From Aeromicrobium piscarium (GTDB lineage Bacteria; Actinomycetota; Actinomycetes; Propionibacteriales; Nocardioidaceae), in the NCBI RefSeq assembly GCF_007421815.1, contig NZ_VLNT01000004.1:1-64000 (forward strand): DNA of 64,000 bases, written 5' to 3'. The translations under genes were made by a program, and so were the position numbers. Each line of letters begins with the position of its first letter. Position 1 is the first letter of the stretch. Below are positions 16,363 through 25,894 of the stretch, in pieces. Below the pieces are notes generated by a model. That model searched no databases. It had not been told where the DNA came from and saw nothing but the letters and a program-made list of their open reading frames with translations.

Positions 16363-19089
16363 TCAGGACTTCTTGGTGGCCTTCTTCGCCGTGCTCTTCT
16401 TGGCTGCCGACTTCTTGGCTGCCGACTTCTTGGCGGTGGTCTTCTTCGCGGCGGACTTCTTGGCGGTCGACTTCTTGGTGGTCTTCTTCGCGCCCTTCTT
16501 GGCCGGACCCTTGGCACGGCGCTCCGCGAGCAGCTCGACGGCGCGCTCATGGGTCAACGACTCGATGTCGTCGTCCTTGCGCAGGGTGGCGTTGTACTCG
16601 CCGTCGGTGACATAGGTGCCGAAGCGCCCTTCCTTGGCCACGATCGGCTTGCCGCTCGTGGGGTCCTCACCGAGCTCCTTGAGCGGCGGTTTAGCGGCCC
16701 GGCGCCCGAAGGTCTTGGGCTGCGCGTAGATCGCGCGGGCCTGCTCCTCGGTGAGGGTGAACAGCTGCTCCTCGGACTCCAACGAGCGCGAGTCCGTGCC
16801 CTTCTTCAGATACGGGCCGTACCGGCCGTTCTGCGCCGTGATCTCCGTACCGTCCTCGCCGGTGCCCACGACCCGCGGCAGGGTCAGCAGCTTCACCGCA
16901 TCATCGAGGCTGATCGTGTCGAGATCCATCGACGCGAACAGGCTCGCCGTGCGCGGCTTGGCAGCCTTCGGAGCGTCCTCGGGCAGCTTCTCGGTGACGA
17001 ACGGTCCGAAGCGGCCGTTCTTGGCCGTGATCATCAGACCGGTCTCGGGATGCTCACCGAGCTCGCGTTCGGCTCCCGCGGGATTGGCGAGCAACTCCCG
17101 GGCCTTCTCGATGGTCAGCTCGTCGGGCGGCAGGTCCTCGGGCACGTTGGCGCGCACCGGCTGCTCCGTGCCGTCCTTGCCGGTGGTCTTCTCCGGGCCC
17201 TCCAGATACGGCCCGTACCGGCCGACCCGCAGGTGGATGCCCTCGCCGAGGTCGAAGGTGGCGATCTCGCGCGCGTCGATCTCCGGCAGGTTCTCGACCA
17301 GGCGCTTGAGTCCCGTGTTGCCCTCACCCTCACCGGCCCAGAACGAGGTCAGCACCGCGACGCGATCCTCACGGCCGTGCGACACCTCGTCGAGGACGTC
17401 CTCCAGCTCGGCGGTGAAGTCATAGGAGATGAGTCGGCCGAAATGGCTCTCCATGAGCCGCACGACGCTGAACGCGATCCACGCGGGCACCAGGGCGGTG
17501 CCCTTCTTGTAGACGTATCCGCGGTTCTGGATCGTGTTGACGATCGACGCGTAGGTCGAGGGGCGGCCGATCTCGCGATCCTCGAGCTCCTTGATGAGAC
17601 TCGCCTCGGTGTAGCGCGCAGGCGGCTTGGTCTGGTGGCCGGCGGCCTCCAGGTCGACGGCCGTCACCCGATCGCCCTCGGCGAGCACCGGCAGCTTGGT
17701 CTGCTGGTCGTCGTCGGCCGCATCGGGGTCCTCGCTGGACTCCACATAGGCCTTGAGGAAGCCGTAGAACGTGATGGTGCGGCCCGACGTCGAGAACTCG
17801 ACGTCGCGACCGTCGGCAGCCTCGGTGCCGATGCGGATCGTCACCGATTCGCCCTTGGCGTCGGCCATTTGCGAGGCGACCGTGCGCTTCCAGATCAGTT
17901 CGTACAGGCGGAACTCGTCGCCGGACAGGCCGGTCTGCTTGGGGGTACGGAAGGACTCCCCCGCCGGGCGGATCGCCTCGTGCGCCTCCTGCGCGTTCTT
18001 GACCTTGCCGGTGTAGACGCGCGGCTTCTCGGGGAGATAGGAATCCCCGTACAGCTCCTTGACCTGCGCGCGAGCGGCCTTGATCGCGGTCTGCGAGAGC
18101 GTCACGGAGTCGGTGCGCATATAGGTGATGTAGCCGCCCTCGTACAGGCGCTGCGCCACCGACATCGTGCGCTGCGCGCCGAAGCCGAACTTGCGCGAGG
18201 CCTCCTGCTGGAGCGTGGTGGTGCGGAACGGGGCGTACGGACGACGCGTGTAGGGCTTGGACTCGACCGAGCGGACCGCGAAGTCGCGGCCCTCCAGCGC
18301 GGTCGCGAGCACGCCGGCGGCGGCCTCGTCGAGGTGCACCACATCGGCCTTGCCCTTGAGCTGACCGTCGGGGCCGAAGTTCGACCCGCCGGCGACCCGC
18401 TTGCCGTCGACCGAGGCGATCTTGGCGCCGAAGCGACGCGGCTCATGTCCCTCGCCGGCGTCGAAGGTGGCCTCCAGGTCCCAATAGGAGGCCGAGACGA
18501 AGGCCATCCGCTCACGTTCGCGCTCGACCACGAGGCGGGTCGCCACCGACTGCACGCGCCCGGCCGACAGGCCGCTCATGACCTTCTTCCAGAGCACCGG
18601 GCTGACCTCGTAGCCGTAGAGACGATCGAGGATGCGACGCGTCTCCTGGGCATCGACGAGATCCATGTCGACATCGCGAGGCTGGGCGATCGCGCGCTGG
18701 ATCGCCTCCTTGGTGATCTCATTGAAGACGATGCGCTTGACCGGCACCTTCGGCTTCAGCTCGTCGAGCAGGTGCCAGGCGATGGCCTCTCCCTCGCGGT
18801 CCTCATCGGTCGCGAGGACGAGCTCGTCGGCATCCTTGAGCAGCTTCTTGAGCTTGGTGATCTGTGACTTCTTGTCCGCGGACACGACGTAGACGGGCTC
18901 GAAGCCATTGTCGATGTCGACGCCGAGACGCGCCCACGCCTTGCCCTTGTACTTCTCGGGCACCTGGTCGGCGCCCCGCGGGAGGTCGCGGATGTGGCCC
19001 ACTGAGGAGTCCACGACGTAGTCGTCGCCGAGGTACGCCTGGATGCTGCGTACCTTATTCGGCGACTCGACGATGACGAGTTTGGTCAC
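16363..19089 (-). CDS. topA: DNA topoisomerase I
   Basis: 908 residues. Toprim domain at the N-terminus (KLVIVESPNKVRSI, then ATDEDREGEAIAWHL with the metal-binding DxE), and the active-site Tyr in YITYMRTDSVTLS. Four C-terminal repeats of the type NGRFGPFV / GRYGPYL follow in place of zinc fingers, then a Lys/Ala-rich tail of AKKS-type repeats (16363-16510), typical of actinobacterial enzymes and used for processive DNA binding. It relaxes negative supercoils. The GTG at 19089 follows a GGAAG site. Confidence 0.97.
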   Translation of the reverse strand: MTKLVIVESPNKVRSIQAYLGDDYVVDSSVGHIRDLPRGADQVPEKYKGKAWARLGVDIDNGFEPVYVVSADKKSQITKLKKLLKDADELVLATDEDREGEAIAWHLLDELKPKVPVKRIVFNEITKEAIQRAIAQPRDVDMDLVDAQETRRILDRLYGYEVSPVLWKKVMSGLSAGRVQSVATRLVVERERERMAFVSASYWDLEATFDAGEGHEPRRFGAKIASVDGKRVAGGSNFGPDGQLKGKADVVHLDEAAAGVLATALEGRDFAVRSVESKPYTRRPYAPFRTTTLQQEASRKFGFGAQRTMSVAQRLYEGGYITYMRTDSVTLSQTAIKAARAQVKELYGDSYLPEKPRVYTGKVKNAQEAHEAIRPAGESFRTPKQTGLSGDEFRLYELIWKRTVASQMADAKGESVTIRIGTEAADGRDVEFSTSGRTITFYGFLKAYVESSEDPDAADDDQQTKLPVLAEGDRVTAVDLEAAGHQTKPPARYTEASLIKELEDREIGRPSTYASIVNTIQNRGYVYKKGTALVPAWIAFSVVRLMESHFGRLISYDFTAELEDVLDEVSHGREDRVAVLTSFWAGEGEGNTGLKRLVENLPEIDAREIATFDLGEGIHLRVGRYGPYLEGPEKTTGKDGTEQPVRANVPEDLPPDELTIEKARELLANPAGAERELGEHPETGLMITAKNGRFGPFVTEKLPEDAPKAAKPRTASLFASMDLDTISLDDAVKLLTLPRVVGTGEDGTEITAQNGRYGPYLKKGTDSRSLESEEQLFTLTEEQARAIYAQPKTFGRRAAKPPLKELGEDPTSGKPIVAKEGRFGTYVTDGEYNATLRKDDDIESLTHERAVELLAERRAKGPAKKGAKKTTKKSTAKKSAAKKTTAKKSAAKKSAAKKSTAKKATKKS

Positions 19090-19221
19090 GAGCCACTTCC
19101 TGCCTGATCCCACGCGGATAATAGAGGGGGACGCAGCACACCGTAGCGTGCCGTGTCAACCGCCCCCGCGCAGCCTACGCCTCGACTCCGGACTGTCGGC
19201 GCCGCGTGGCAGGATCGGTCC

Positions 19222-20403
19222 GTGAGCCTAGGGGTGTATCGAGAGCTGTTGAGGATCCCCCGGGTGGGCGTCCTCTTCATCGCCTCGTTCTTCGCCCGTA
19301 TCCCGATGCTGGCGCTGCCGCTCGTCCTCACCCTCTACATCGTCGAGGGGATCGGCGGCACCTATGCCGAGGCCGGGATCGTGGCCGCCGTCGAGACCGT
19401 GGGGGCAGCCGTGGGGTCCCCGTGGAGGGGCAAGCTGATCGACCGTTTCGGTGTACGTCGCGCGCTGATCCCCTCGCTCGTCGCGGTGCTCGTCCTCTAC
19501 CCGATGGTGCCCTTCGTCGGCTTCTGGGGGTTGCTGCCGCTCGCCTTCCTGGCCGGGGTCTTCCTCATCCCGGTGCAGACGATCACCCGGCTCGCGCTGG
19601 GGATCCTCACACCGATCACCCAGCGCCGTACGGCGTTCGCGGCCGACAGTGTGGTGGCCGAGGGTGCCTTCATCGTCGGTCCGGCGGTCGGCGGAGTGCT
19701 GGTGGTCCAGGCCAGTCCACTCATCGCGCTGTTGGTCGTCGGCGGCTCGACCCTCGTGGCAGGCCTCATCTTCTTCGTCATGGATCCGCCCACCCGCACG
19801 CAGGTCGAGACGATCGATGACTCCGCGCCCGCTCCGGTGCGCTGGTTCACCCCCACGGTCGGCTATCTCTTCGCGATCTCGGCGGGCACGATGCTCGCGC
19901 TCATGGCGACCGATCTCGGCATCATCGCGGCGCTGCGCGAGTTCGATGCCGTCGGACTCGTCGGGGTGGTCTATGCCGTCTGGGGCGCCGCCTCGCTCGT
20001 CGGTGGTCTGCTCTACGGCGCGCAGAACCGTTCCATCCGGCCCACCTATCTCCTGCTCGCGATGGGTCTGCTGACGATGCCGATCGGCCTCGCCGACTCG
20101 GTGTGGCTGCTCGCCCTCGCGGCGCTGCCCGCCGGACTGATGTGTGCCCCCTCCCTGGCCGCCGCCACGGAATGGATCACGCATCTGGTCGACGAGCGCC
20201 GCCGCGGCGTGGCGATGGGCTGGCAGGGCACGGCCTTCACGATCGGCGGGGCGACCGCGGGCCCGGTCGTCGGCTGGTGCATCGACCACTACGGTGCGCT
20301 GGGCGGATTCGCCGTCGGCGGTGGGCTGGCGGCGCTGATCGCGGTCACCGCCCTCATCGGTCAGCGCCTCGGCAGCCAGGACGTCGTCCGCTCCCTCAAC
20401 TGA
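19222..20403 (+). CDS. Major facilitator superfamily transporter
   Basis: 393 residues with about 12 hydrophobic segments. Between segments 2 and 3 lies GKLIDRFGVRRALI, the MFS signature loop; a second copy pattern occurs at ATEWITHLVDERRRGVAMGW. Such single-component carriers usually export drugs or metabolites; the substrate is not evident. The GTG at 19222 gives a compact N-terminus. Divergent from topA. Confidence 0.87.
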   Translation: MSLGVYRELLRIPRVGVLFIASFFARIPMLALPLVLTLYIVEGIGGTYAEAGIVAAVETVGAAVGSPWRGKLIDRFGVRRALIPSLVAVLVLYPMVPFVGFWGLLPLAFLAGVFLIPVQTITRLALGILTPITQRRTAFAADSVVAEGAFIVGPAVGGVLVVQASPLIALLVVGGSTLVAGLIFFVMDPPTRTQVETIDDSAPAPVRWFTPTVGYLFAISAGTMLALMATDLGIIAALREFDAVGLVGVVYAVWGAASLVGGLLYGAQNRSIRPTYLLLAMGLLTMPIGLADSVWLLALAALPAGLMCAPSLAAATEWITHLVDERRRGVAMGWQGTAFTIGGATAGPVVGWCIDHYGALGGFAVGGGLAALIAVTALIGQRLGSQDVVRSLN

Positions 20404-20415
20404 GGCCGAGTCGCC

Positions 20416-20437
20416 CGGGCGGTGAGTAGGCGTCCAT
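20416..20437. repeat. Intergenic repeat, family B (single arm)
   Basis: GGGCGGTGAGTAGGCGTCC, also found at 39737-39826 and 40829-40910. It lies right after the MFS stop in a convergent gap. Confidence 0.7.
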
Positions 20438-20460
20438 ATCCTCGCCCGGGTCCCCGCGCC

Positions 20461-20525
20461 CCGCGAGTGGTGCGCGTTCGCCCCAGAAACGCGATTCAGA
20501 GGGCGAATGTGCACCACTCGCGAGG
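20461..20525. repeat. Intergenic palindromic repeat, family C (copy 1)
   Basis: Left arm GCGAGTGGTGCGCGTTCG (20463-20480) and right arm CGAATGTGCACCACTCGC (20504-20521) form a near-perfect inverted repeat. It sits midway between the convergent MFS and methyltransferase genes and could act as a two-way terminator. Confidence 0.75.
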
Positions 20526-20594
20526 GGACGGGTGGGAGGTGAGTTCCCGGGGCGATCCAGGGGAGAGGGGTGAGTTGGGGCTGGGTGGCGAGGG

Positions 20595-22079
20595 TCAGTG
20601 CGCGGGGTAGAGGAAGCCGTCGGCGATGAGCTCGCGCACGACCGGCGCATAGCTAGCGCGCAACTCGGCGCGGTCCTGGCCGAGCAGTGTGGCCAACGCG
20701 TCGAGGATCTGCCCGGCGGTCAGCTCACCGTCGCACGCGCTCAGCAACCCCGCCTCGATGGTGTCGAGGCGGGCCGTGCGCCGCGGCCCGTGCTCGAGTC
20801 GCACCGTGATCGCCGCCGGGTCCTCGGCCCCCACCGCTCCGTAGGTGACCTGTGTGGCGTCATCGGCCAGCTGCCAGGGCACGGCCAGGACGTCGTCACT
20901 CACGTCGAGGGCATCCACACGGCTGCCCCATTGCACCGTCGCCGGGCCCATCGGCTGACCGACATCGCCGGCCCACTCCTCGATCCGCACGGCGGGGACG
21001 TCGCGATCGGCCTTGCGCAACGAGATCCAGCCGAAGCCCATCGCCTCGACGCCCTGATCGGCGAACCAGCGTATCCAGCGCTCGTAGCGGGACACGTAGT
21101 CAGGCGCACCCTTGTGACCGCCGTCCGCGAGCCACATCTCGGCATAGGTGGCCAGGTCGGCCCGCTCGCGCTGCACGACCCACGCGTCGAGTCCGGTCGG
21201 CTCGATCCAGCGGGCGAGCCGTTCCTCCCACGGCTCGCCTTCGGCATGGATCCACGCCGCCAGGACGTGGCACCAGCCGCCATCGCGCAGATGTGCGGCG
21301 GCCCCCTGCACCACATGTCGCACGACATCGTCGCCGGGGAAGGCGGTCTCCCGGTAGACGAGTCGATCCCCGTCCGGTGGTGAGACGACGAAGGGCGGAT
21401 TGGTGGCGATCAGATCGAACCGCTCCCCCGCCACCGGCTCGAAGAGGCTGCCGTCGCGCACATCGAGTTCGATCTCGTTGAGCCGGGCGGTGAGGCGCGC
21501 CATCGCGAGCGCCCGAGGATTGACATCGGTGGCCACGACCCGCGCTGCGTGCGACGAGAGATGGAGGGACTGGACCCCGCATCCCGTGCCCAGGTCGAGG
21601 GCGCTGTCGATCTCGCCCCGGCTCGTCAGCTGAGCCAGCGACGAGGAAGCCTCGCTGATGCCCAGGACATAGGCGGGGTCCATAGGCGACAGGCGGCCGT
21701 CGAGCCCGGGGGTCAGGTTGCAGACCACCCACCAGTCGTGGTCCTCGTCGCCATAGGGGCGCACGTCCACGGCTGCCCGGATCTCGCCGGCTGAGGCAGT
21801 GAGGAGGCCCGCGCCCGTCAACGGTCCGAGCAGCTCGCCGAAGACGGTCTCGGCGGCCGCACGGCCGGTCGGGACCTGCAGTTGGAACAGTCGGATCAGG
21901 GTGGAGAGCCGTCCGCCATCGGCGGTGGCCAGCCGGCCGGGGGTCGTCTCACCGCGGGCGAGGGCATACCAGGCGTCGTCGCCCAGCACGGCGTGAACGG
22001 CATCGACGGTGAACCCGTCGAGTCGATCGCGCAGCGCAGCGACCTGCGTGTCGGTGAGCTCGTCGCCGGCGAAGGTCAC
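20595..22079 (-). CDS. HemK/PrmC-like class I methyltransferase with N-terminal extension
   Basis: 494 residues. The SAM site is ALDLGTGCGVQSLHL near residue 165 and the substrate loop is IATNPPFVVSPP, the (N/D)PPY-type motif of enzymes that methylate amide or amino nitrogen. An N-terminal helical domain precedes and a C-terminal winged-helix-like domain follows (DGELTAGQILDALATLLGQD). Likely target is a protein or nucleic acid; not known. The GTG start overlaps the stop of the STAS gene, so the two are co-translated. Confidence 0.88.
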   Translation of the reverse strand: MTFAGDELTDTQVAALRDRLDGFTVDAVHAVLGDDAWYALARGETTPGRLATADGGRLSTLIRLFQLQVPTGRAAAETVFGELLGPLTGAGLLTASAGEIRAAVDVRPYGDEDHDWWVVCNLTPGLDGRLSPMDPAYVLGISEASSSLAQLTSRGEIDSALDLGTGCGVQSLHLSSHAARVVATDVNPRALAMARLTARLNEIELDVRDGSLFEPVAGERFDLIATNPPFVVSPPDGDRLVYRETAFPGDDVVRHVVQGAAAHLRDGGWCHVLAAWIHAEGEPWEERLARWIEPTGLDAWVVQRERADLATYAEMWLADGGHKGAPDYVSRYERWIRWFADQGVEAMGFGWISLRKADRDVPAVRIEEWAGDVGQPMGPATVQWGSRVDALDVSDDVLAVPWQLADDATQVTYGAVGAEDPAAITVRLEHGPRRTARLDTIEAGLLSACDGELTAGQILDALATLLGQDRAELRASYAPVVRELIADGFLYPAH

Positions 22080-22420
22080 GCGGAGTCGGCTTGGGCGAGC
22101 GCCTCATAGGACTCGTGCAGCCCGAAGACCTTGTCCAGGCCCGTGATGCTGAAGATCCGTAGCAGACGATCGCTCGTGCAGATGATGTCCAGCGATCCGT
22201 CCTCGGCACGGACGCGCTTGAGGGCACCGACGAGGACGCCCAGGCCGGTCGAATCGAGGAACGCGACATTCTCGATATCGACGACCAGACGTGTATGGCC
22301 CGCGTCGATGGCGGCGACCACGGCCTCCCGGAATTTCGGGGCCGTGTAGACGTCAATCTCCCCCTCCACCGCGATGATGTGGTGGGGCGGTGCGGGGCGT
22401 TCGGTGAGCGTGAGCTCCAT
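22076..22420 (-). CDS. STAS-domain anti-sigma-factor antagonist
   Basis: 114 residues filling one STAS domain: GEIDVYTAPKFREAVV, then NVAFLDSTGLGVLVGALKRV with the conserved Ser of DSTGLG that a kinase-type anti-sigma factor phosphorylates. It releases a sigma factor by binding the anti-sigma factor. No anti-sigma gene is adjacent, and its partner here is a methyltransferase. Divergent from the helicase gene. Confidence 0.92.
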   Translation of the reverse strand: MELTLTERPAPPHHIIAVEGEIDVYTAPKFREAVVAAIDAGHTRLVVDIENVAFLDSTGLGVLVGALKRVRAEDGSLDIICTSDRLLRIFSITGLDKVFGLHESYEALAQADSA

Positions 22421-22550
22421 GTCATCCCTTCTCCGACGCGAATCGATGGCTATTCAATCATGCGCCGCCGACCACCGCACCCAAGCGATGCCACGCGCCA
22501 CCCGTCGGCCTCGGGCCACCGTTCACCGACGATGCGTCAGACTCGATGAC

Positions 22551-24875
22551 GTGGAGACCCTGGCGCCGTCGATCCTGCAACGACGTGCCGACCGCATCCT
22601 GCACCGCGTCGACGACCCCGTCCGCGCCGCGGTCATCGAGCCGTGGCCAGAGTGGATCGATCCCTCCGTGCGCGAGCACTTCGTCGCCGAGGGCGCGGAA
22701 GTCCTCTGGGCGCATCAGGCCGAGGCCCTGCGCCACCTCGAACAGGGACGGCACGTGGTCGTGTCGACCGGCACCGCCTCGGGCAAGTCGCTGGTGTTCA
22801 TGGCTCCCGCACTGCAGGCATTGTCCCGGGGGCGTTCCGCCGGCGCCCTCGATGGCGGCAAACGGCCGACCGTGCTGTACCTCGCCCCCACGAAGGCGCT
22901 CGCCGCCGACCAGTGGCGTCGCCTTCCCCACGACGCGGAGGGCCTGCGCCCGGCGACGGTCGACGGCGACAACTCGCGAGAGGAACGGGCGTGGGCCCGC
23001 GATCATGCGACCTACGTGCTGACCAATCCCGACACCGTGCACCACACCCTCCTGCCCGGTCACGAGCGATGGTCGCGGTTCTGGTCCGGGCTGCAGTACG
23101 TGGTGATCGACGAGTGTCACCACTACCGGGGCGTCTTCGGTGCCCACGTAGCCCAGGTGCTGCGCCGGCTGCGACGCGTCTGCGACCGTTACGGGGCATC
23201 GCCGCAGTTCATCGCGTCGTCGGCGACGGTCGCCGATCCGGCCGACTCGGCGAGCAGGCTCATCGGTCTCGACCTCAAGGCCGTCGTCGACGATGCGTCT
23301 CCTCGCGGCCCTCGTACCACCGTCTTCTGGGAGCCTCCTCTGCTGCCGGGACGCGATGACGGTCCGGCGGCCCGCCGGTCGGCCACCACGGAGGCCGCCG
23401 AGCTGGTCACCGATCTGGCGGTCGAGGAGACCCGGACGCTGTGTTTCGTGCGATCGCGGCGAGGGGCCGAGCAGTTGACCTCGATCGCCCGCGACCGGCT
23501 CGGCGAGGTCGCCCCGGAGTTGCGTGAGCGGATCGCCACCTATCGCGGCGGTTACCTGCCCGAGGAGCGCCGCGAGCTGGAGGAGCGGCTGAGGTCGGGC
23601 CAGTTGCTCGCCCTCACGAGCACCAACGCCCTGGAGATGGGGATCGACATCGCCGGGCTCGACGCGGTCGTCACCGTCGGGTTCCCGGGGACTCGCGCCG
23701 GCCTGCTCCAGCAGTTCGGCAGGGCCGGGCGCGGAGGCGTGGACGACCGAAGCCTGCACGTGCTCATCGCCCGCGACGAGCCGATCGACACCTACCTCGT
23801 GCACCATCCCGAGGCCGTACTGGGCGCTCCGGTGGAGGCGACCGTCTTCGATCCGGACAATCCGTACGTGCTCGGACCGCATCTCGCCGCGGCAGCGCAA
23901 GAGATCGCCCTCACTCCTGAGGACCTGCCGATCTTCGGTCCTCGCGCCGAGGAGGGCGTGGCCGCGTTGGAGGCAGCCGGTCTGCTGCGCCGACGCGCGA
24001 ACGGCTGGTACTGGACCTCCCGCGATCGCGCCAGCGACCTTGCGGACCTGCGGTCCTCGGGCGGCTCCCCGGTGCAGATCGTCGACGCGGACACCGGCCG
24101 CCTCGTAGGCACGGTCGACGCGGCCTCCGCCGACGGCGAGGTGCACGAGGGTGCCGTCTACGTCCATCAGCAGGAGATGTTCACGGTCGAGGAGTACGAC
24201 GTCGACCACGGCATCGCGGTGGTGCGACGTGGGGATGTGCCCTACTCGACCTCCGCGCGGGCAGCGACGACCGTCACGATCGTGCAGTCCCGTGGGAATC
24301 GCCGAGCGGGTGCGGCCACCCTGAGCTTCGGCGATGTGGAGGTGACCCATCAGGTGACCTCCTACGCCGTCCGCGACCGGCAGAGCGGGCGGGTGATCGG
24401 TGAAAACCCCCTCGAACTGCCGGAGCGACGGCTCGCCACCACCGCGGTCTGGTGGACCCTGGACGAGGCTGCGGTGGCCGAGGTCCTGGATCCCGAGCAG
24501 ATCCCCGGTGCCGCTCACGCGGCCGAGCACGCGGCGATCGGGCTGCTGCCGCTCGTCGCGACGTGCGACCGATGGGATCTCGGCGGGCTGTCCACGGCGC
24601 TGCATCCGCAGACCGGCACCCTCACCGTCTTCGTCTACGACGGCCATGCCGGCGGGGCCGGATTCGCCGAGCGGGGTTATGCCGCGGCCGAGGAATGGCT
24701 GACGATGACGCGCGACGCCATCGCGGCGTGCGGATGCCGTGACGGATGCCCTTCCTGTGTGGTGTCGCCCAAGTGCGGCAATGGCAATCACCCCCTCGAC
24801 AAGACTGGTGCGGTCCGCCTGCTCGGCGCCCTCCTCGGCGAGCTCGCTGGGGACGTCACGGCGGCAGATAGCTGA
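22551..24875 (+). CDS. MrfA-like superfamily 2 helicase with C-terminal DUF1998 zinc domain
   Basis: About 774 residues. Helicase motifs: ATP loop STGTASGKSLVF, YLAPTKALAADQ, the DEAH-type box VIDECHHYRG, SSATVADP, then TSTNALEMGIDIAGLD and QQFGRAGR. The C-terminal part has CGCRDGCPSCVVSPKCG, the four-Cys cluster of DUF1998. The B. subtilis relative MrfA is a mitomycin-repair helicase. The GTG at 22551 matches where homologues begin; an upstream ATG at 22446 is possible. Orthologous in position to Rv3649. Confidence 0.92.
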   Translation: METLAPSILQRRADRILHRVDDPVRAAVIEPWPEWIDPSVREHFVAEGAEVLWAHQAEALRHLEQGRHVVVSTGTASGKSLVFMAPALQALSRGRSAGALDGGKRPTVLYLAPTKALAADQWRRLPHDAEGLRPATVDGDNSREERAWARDHATYVLTNPDTVHHTLLPGHERWSRFWSGLQYVVIDECHHYRGVFGAHVAQVLRRLRRVCDRYGASPQFIASSATVADPADSASRLIGLDLKAVVDDASPRGPRTTVFWEPPLLPGRDDGPAARRSATTEAAELVTDLAVEETRTLCFVRSRRGAEQLTSIARDRLGEVAPELRERIATYRGGYLPEERRELEERLRSGQLLALTSTNALEMGIDIAGLDAVVTVGFPGTRAGLLQQFGRAGRGGVDDRSLHVLIARDEPIDTYLVHHPEAVLGAPVEATVFDPDNPYVLGPHLAAAAQEIALTPEDLPIFGPRAEEGVAALEAAGLLRRRANGWYWTSRDRASDLADLRSSGGSPVQIVDADTGRLVGTVDAASADGEVHEGAVYVHQQEMFTVEEYDVDHGIAVVRRGDVPYSTSARAATTVTIVQSRGNRRAGAATLSFGDVEVTHQVTSYAVRDRQSGRVIGENPLELPERRLATTAVWWTLDEAAVAEVLDPEQIPGAAHAAEHAAIGLLPLVATCDRWDLGGLSTALHPQTGTLTVFVYDGHAGGAGFAERGYAAAEEWLTMTRDAIAACGCRDGCPSCVVSPKCGNGNHPLDKTGAVRLLGALLGELAGDVTAADS

Positions 24876-25209
24876 CGGGCGCCGCACGAGCTCGCTGCTC
24901 GACGGCCCACTGTCCGCCCCACCAGCGTGGGCTTTCCGCTCGCGCGGTCACGGTGGCCACATCTGCGTCCATCCGACACCGGACGAGGATCGTGTCGTTG
25001 TCGCGGGCGACCTGCTCGGCACGATCACACGGCGCCGTGCCGGCCAGACTCGCCCGGCTGGCCGCCAATGCGGCGAGATCGGCCCCGGCACTCGCCTGAT
25101 GTCGCAGGCCGACCAATTGCGCGATCTGCCACCCGATCACGGCGACGACCACGATCCCGGTGACGATGAAGGCCGCCCACACGGTGGCGCTCCCGTGTTC
25201 TGTCCTCAT
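24856..25209 (-). CDS. Rv3654c-like pseudopilin-type protein (TadE/G-like)
   Basis: 117 residues: short charged start MRTEHG, then SATVWAAFIVTGIVVVAVIG as membrane helix, and an exported C-terminal part with CDRAEQVARDNDTILVRC, two Cys likely bridged. The Gly before SATVW resembles a prepilin cleavage site but the Glu at +5 is missing. It ends the tad operon and overlaps the 3' end of the convergent helicase gene by 20 bases. Confidence 0.85.
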   Translation of the reverse strand: MRTEHGSATVWAAFIVTGIVVVAVIGWQIAQLVGLRHQASAGADLAALAASRASLAGTAPCDRAEQVARDNDTILVRCRMDADVATVTARAESPRWWGGQWAVEQRARAAPVSYLPP

Positions 25210-25544
25210 TCCAGGCTCGCCACCGCTCGTCCCGACACGGTGGTGCCGACCCCACCGAAGAGCGGGAGCCGCGCGGGAGTGGAGACGGTGACCTCCACGG
25301 CATCGTGCTGCCGGCTGATCTCGATACGGGAACCGCGAGCAGCCGCATCCGTAGCGTGCCGCTCCGCCACCTCCTGGGAGTCGCCGCGCGCGAGCGATCG
25401 GGCTGCCTCACGCGCGGCATCGGTGGCCCGGGCGTGCGTGACGCCCAAGGAGACCAGCCAGATCCCGGCGACCGCGACCGCGACGACGAAGGGCGCGACC
25501 ATCATCGTCTCGGCCGTCACCATGCCCCGCTCACGGCTCACCAT
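25206..25544 (-). CDS. TadE-family minor pilin
   Basis: 112 residues. MVSRERG followed by MVTAETMMVAPFVVAVAVAG: a class III prepilin peptidase site (G before M, Glu at +5) and a hydrophobic helix. TadE-type pseudopilins prime or cap Flp pili. Start overlaps the pilin stop and its stop overlaps the next start. Confidence 0.88.
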   Translation of the reverse strand: MVSRERGMVTAETMMVAPFVVAVAVAGIWLVSLGVTHARATDAAREAARSLARGDSQEVAERHATDAAARGSRIEISRQHDAVEVTVSTPARLPLFGGVGTTVSGRAVASLE

Positions 25545-25774
25545 GGCAGGACGTCGCCCACGGCACGCATGATCAGCCGCGGCAAGGTGAGCACATCCTC
25601 GACCTCCCCGGCGACCACGATCCGGACTGCCTCGCGGAACACCGTGGTGACGAAATCGCTGATCGGGTTGTTCGACACCAGTAGCCCCGCGATCGAGACC
25701 GCGCCGAGCGTGCCGACGGTGTACTCAGCGGTGGACATGCCGCGCTCCTGGGCTCGGCGACGTAGACGGAACAT
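25538..25774 (-). CDS. DUF4244 protein, probable Flp-type major pilin
   Basis: 78 residues. After the basic leader MFRLRRRAQERG comes MSTAEYTVGTLGAVSIAGLL, with Glu at +5 of the predicted mature chain as in Flp pilins, then a short tail. The ATG at 25774 follows AGGTT at normal distance. A 120-base gap separates it from tadC, enough for its own promoter, which would suit a structural subunit needed in excess. Confidence 0.88.
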   Translation of the reverse strand: MFRLRRRAQERGMSTAEYTVGTLGAVSIAGLLVSNNPISDFVTTVFREAVRIVVAGEVEDVLTLPRLIMRAVGDVLPW

Positions 25775-25894
25775 GATCAACCTCCGATGGGTCGTGAACA
25801 ACTGACACCGGAAGATGACGCCCGCGGCCCGCTGCCTGCGGTGTCGTCGCCGATCTGGGGACGACACTCGGCATCCGCCGAGTTGGGGATAACC

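Noticed and set aside
16549-18867. 772-codon open frame on the plus strand
   Set aside because: It is antisense to topA over its length; long mirror frames are normal in high-GC genes. The composition is Arg/Gly/His-rich with no domain.
22458-24887. 809-codon open frame on the minus strand
   Set aside because: Mirror of the helicase gene, which has all SF2 motifs.
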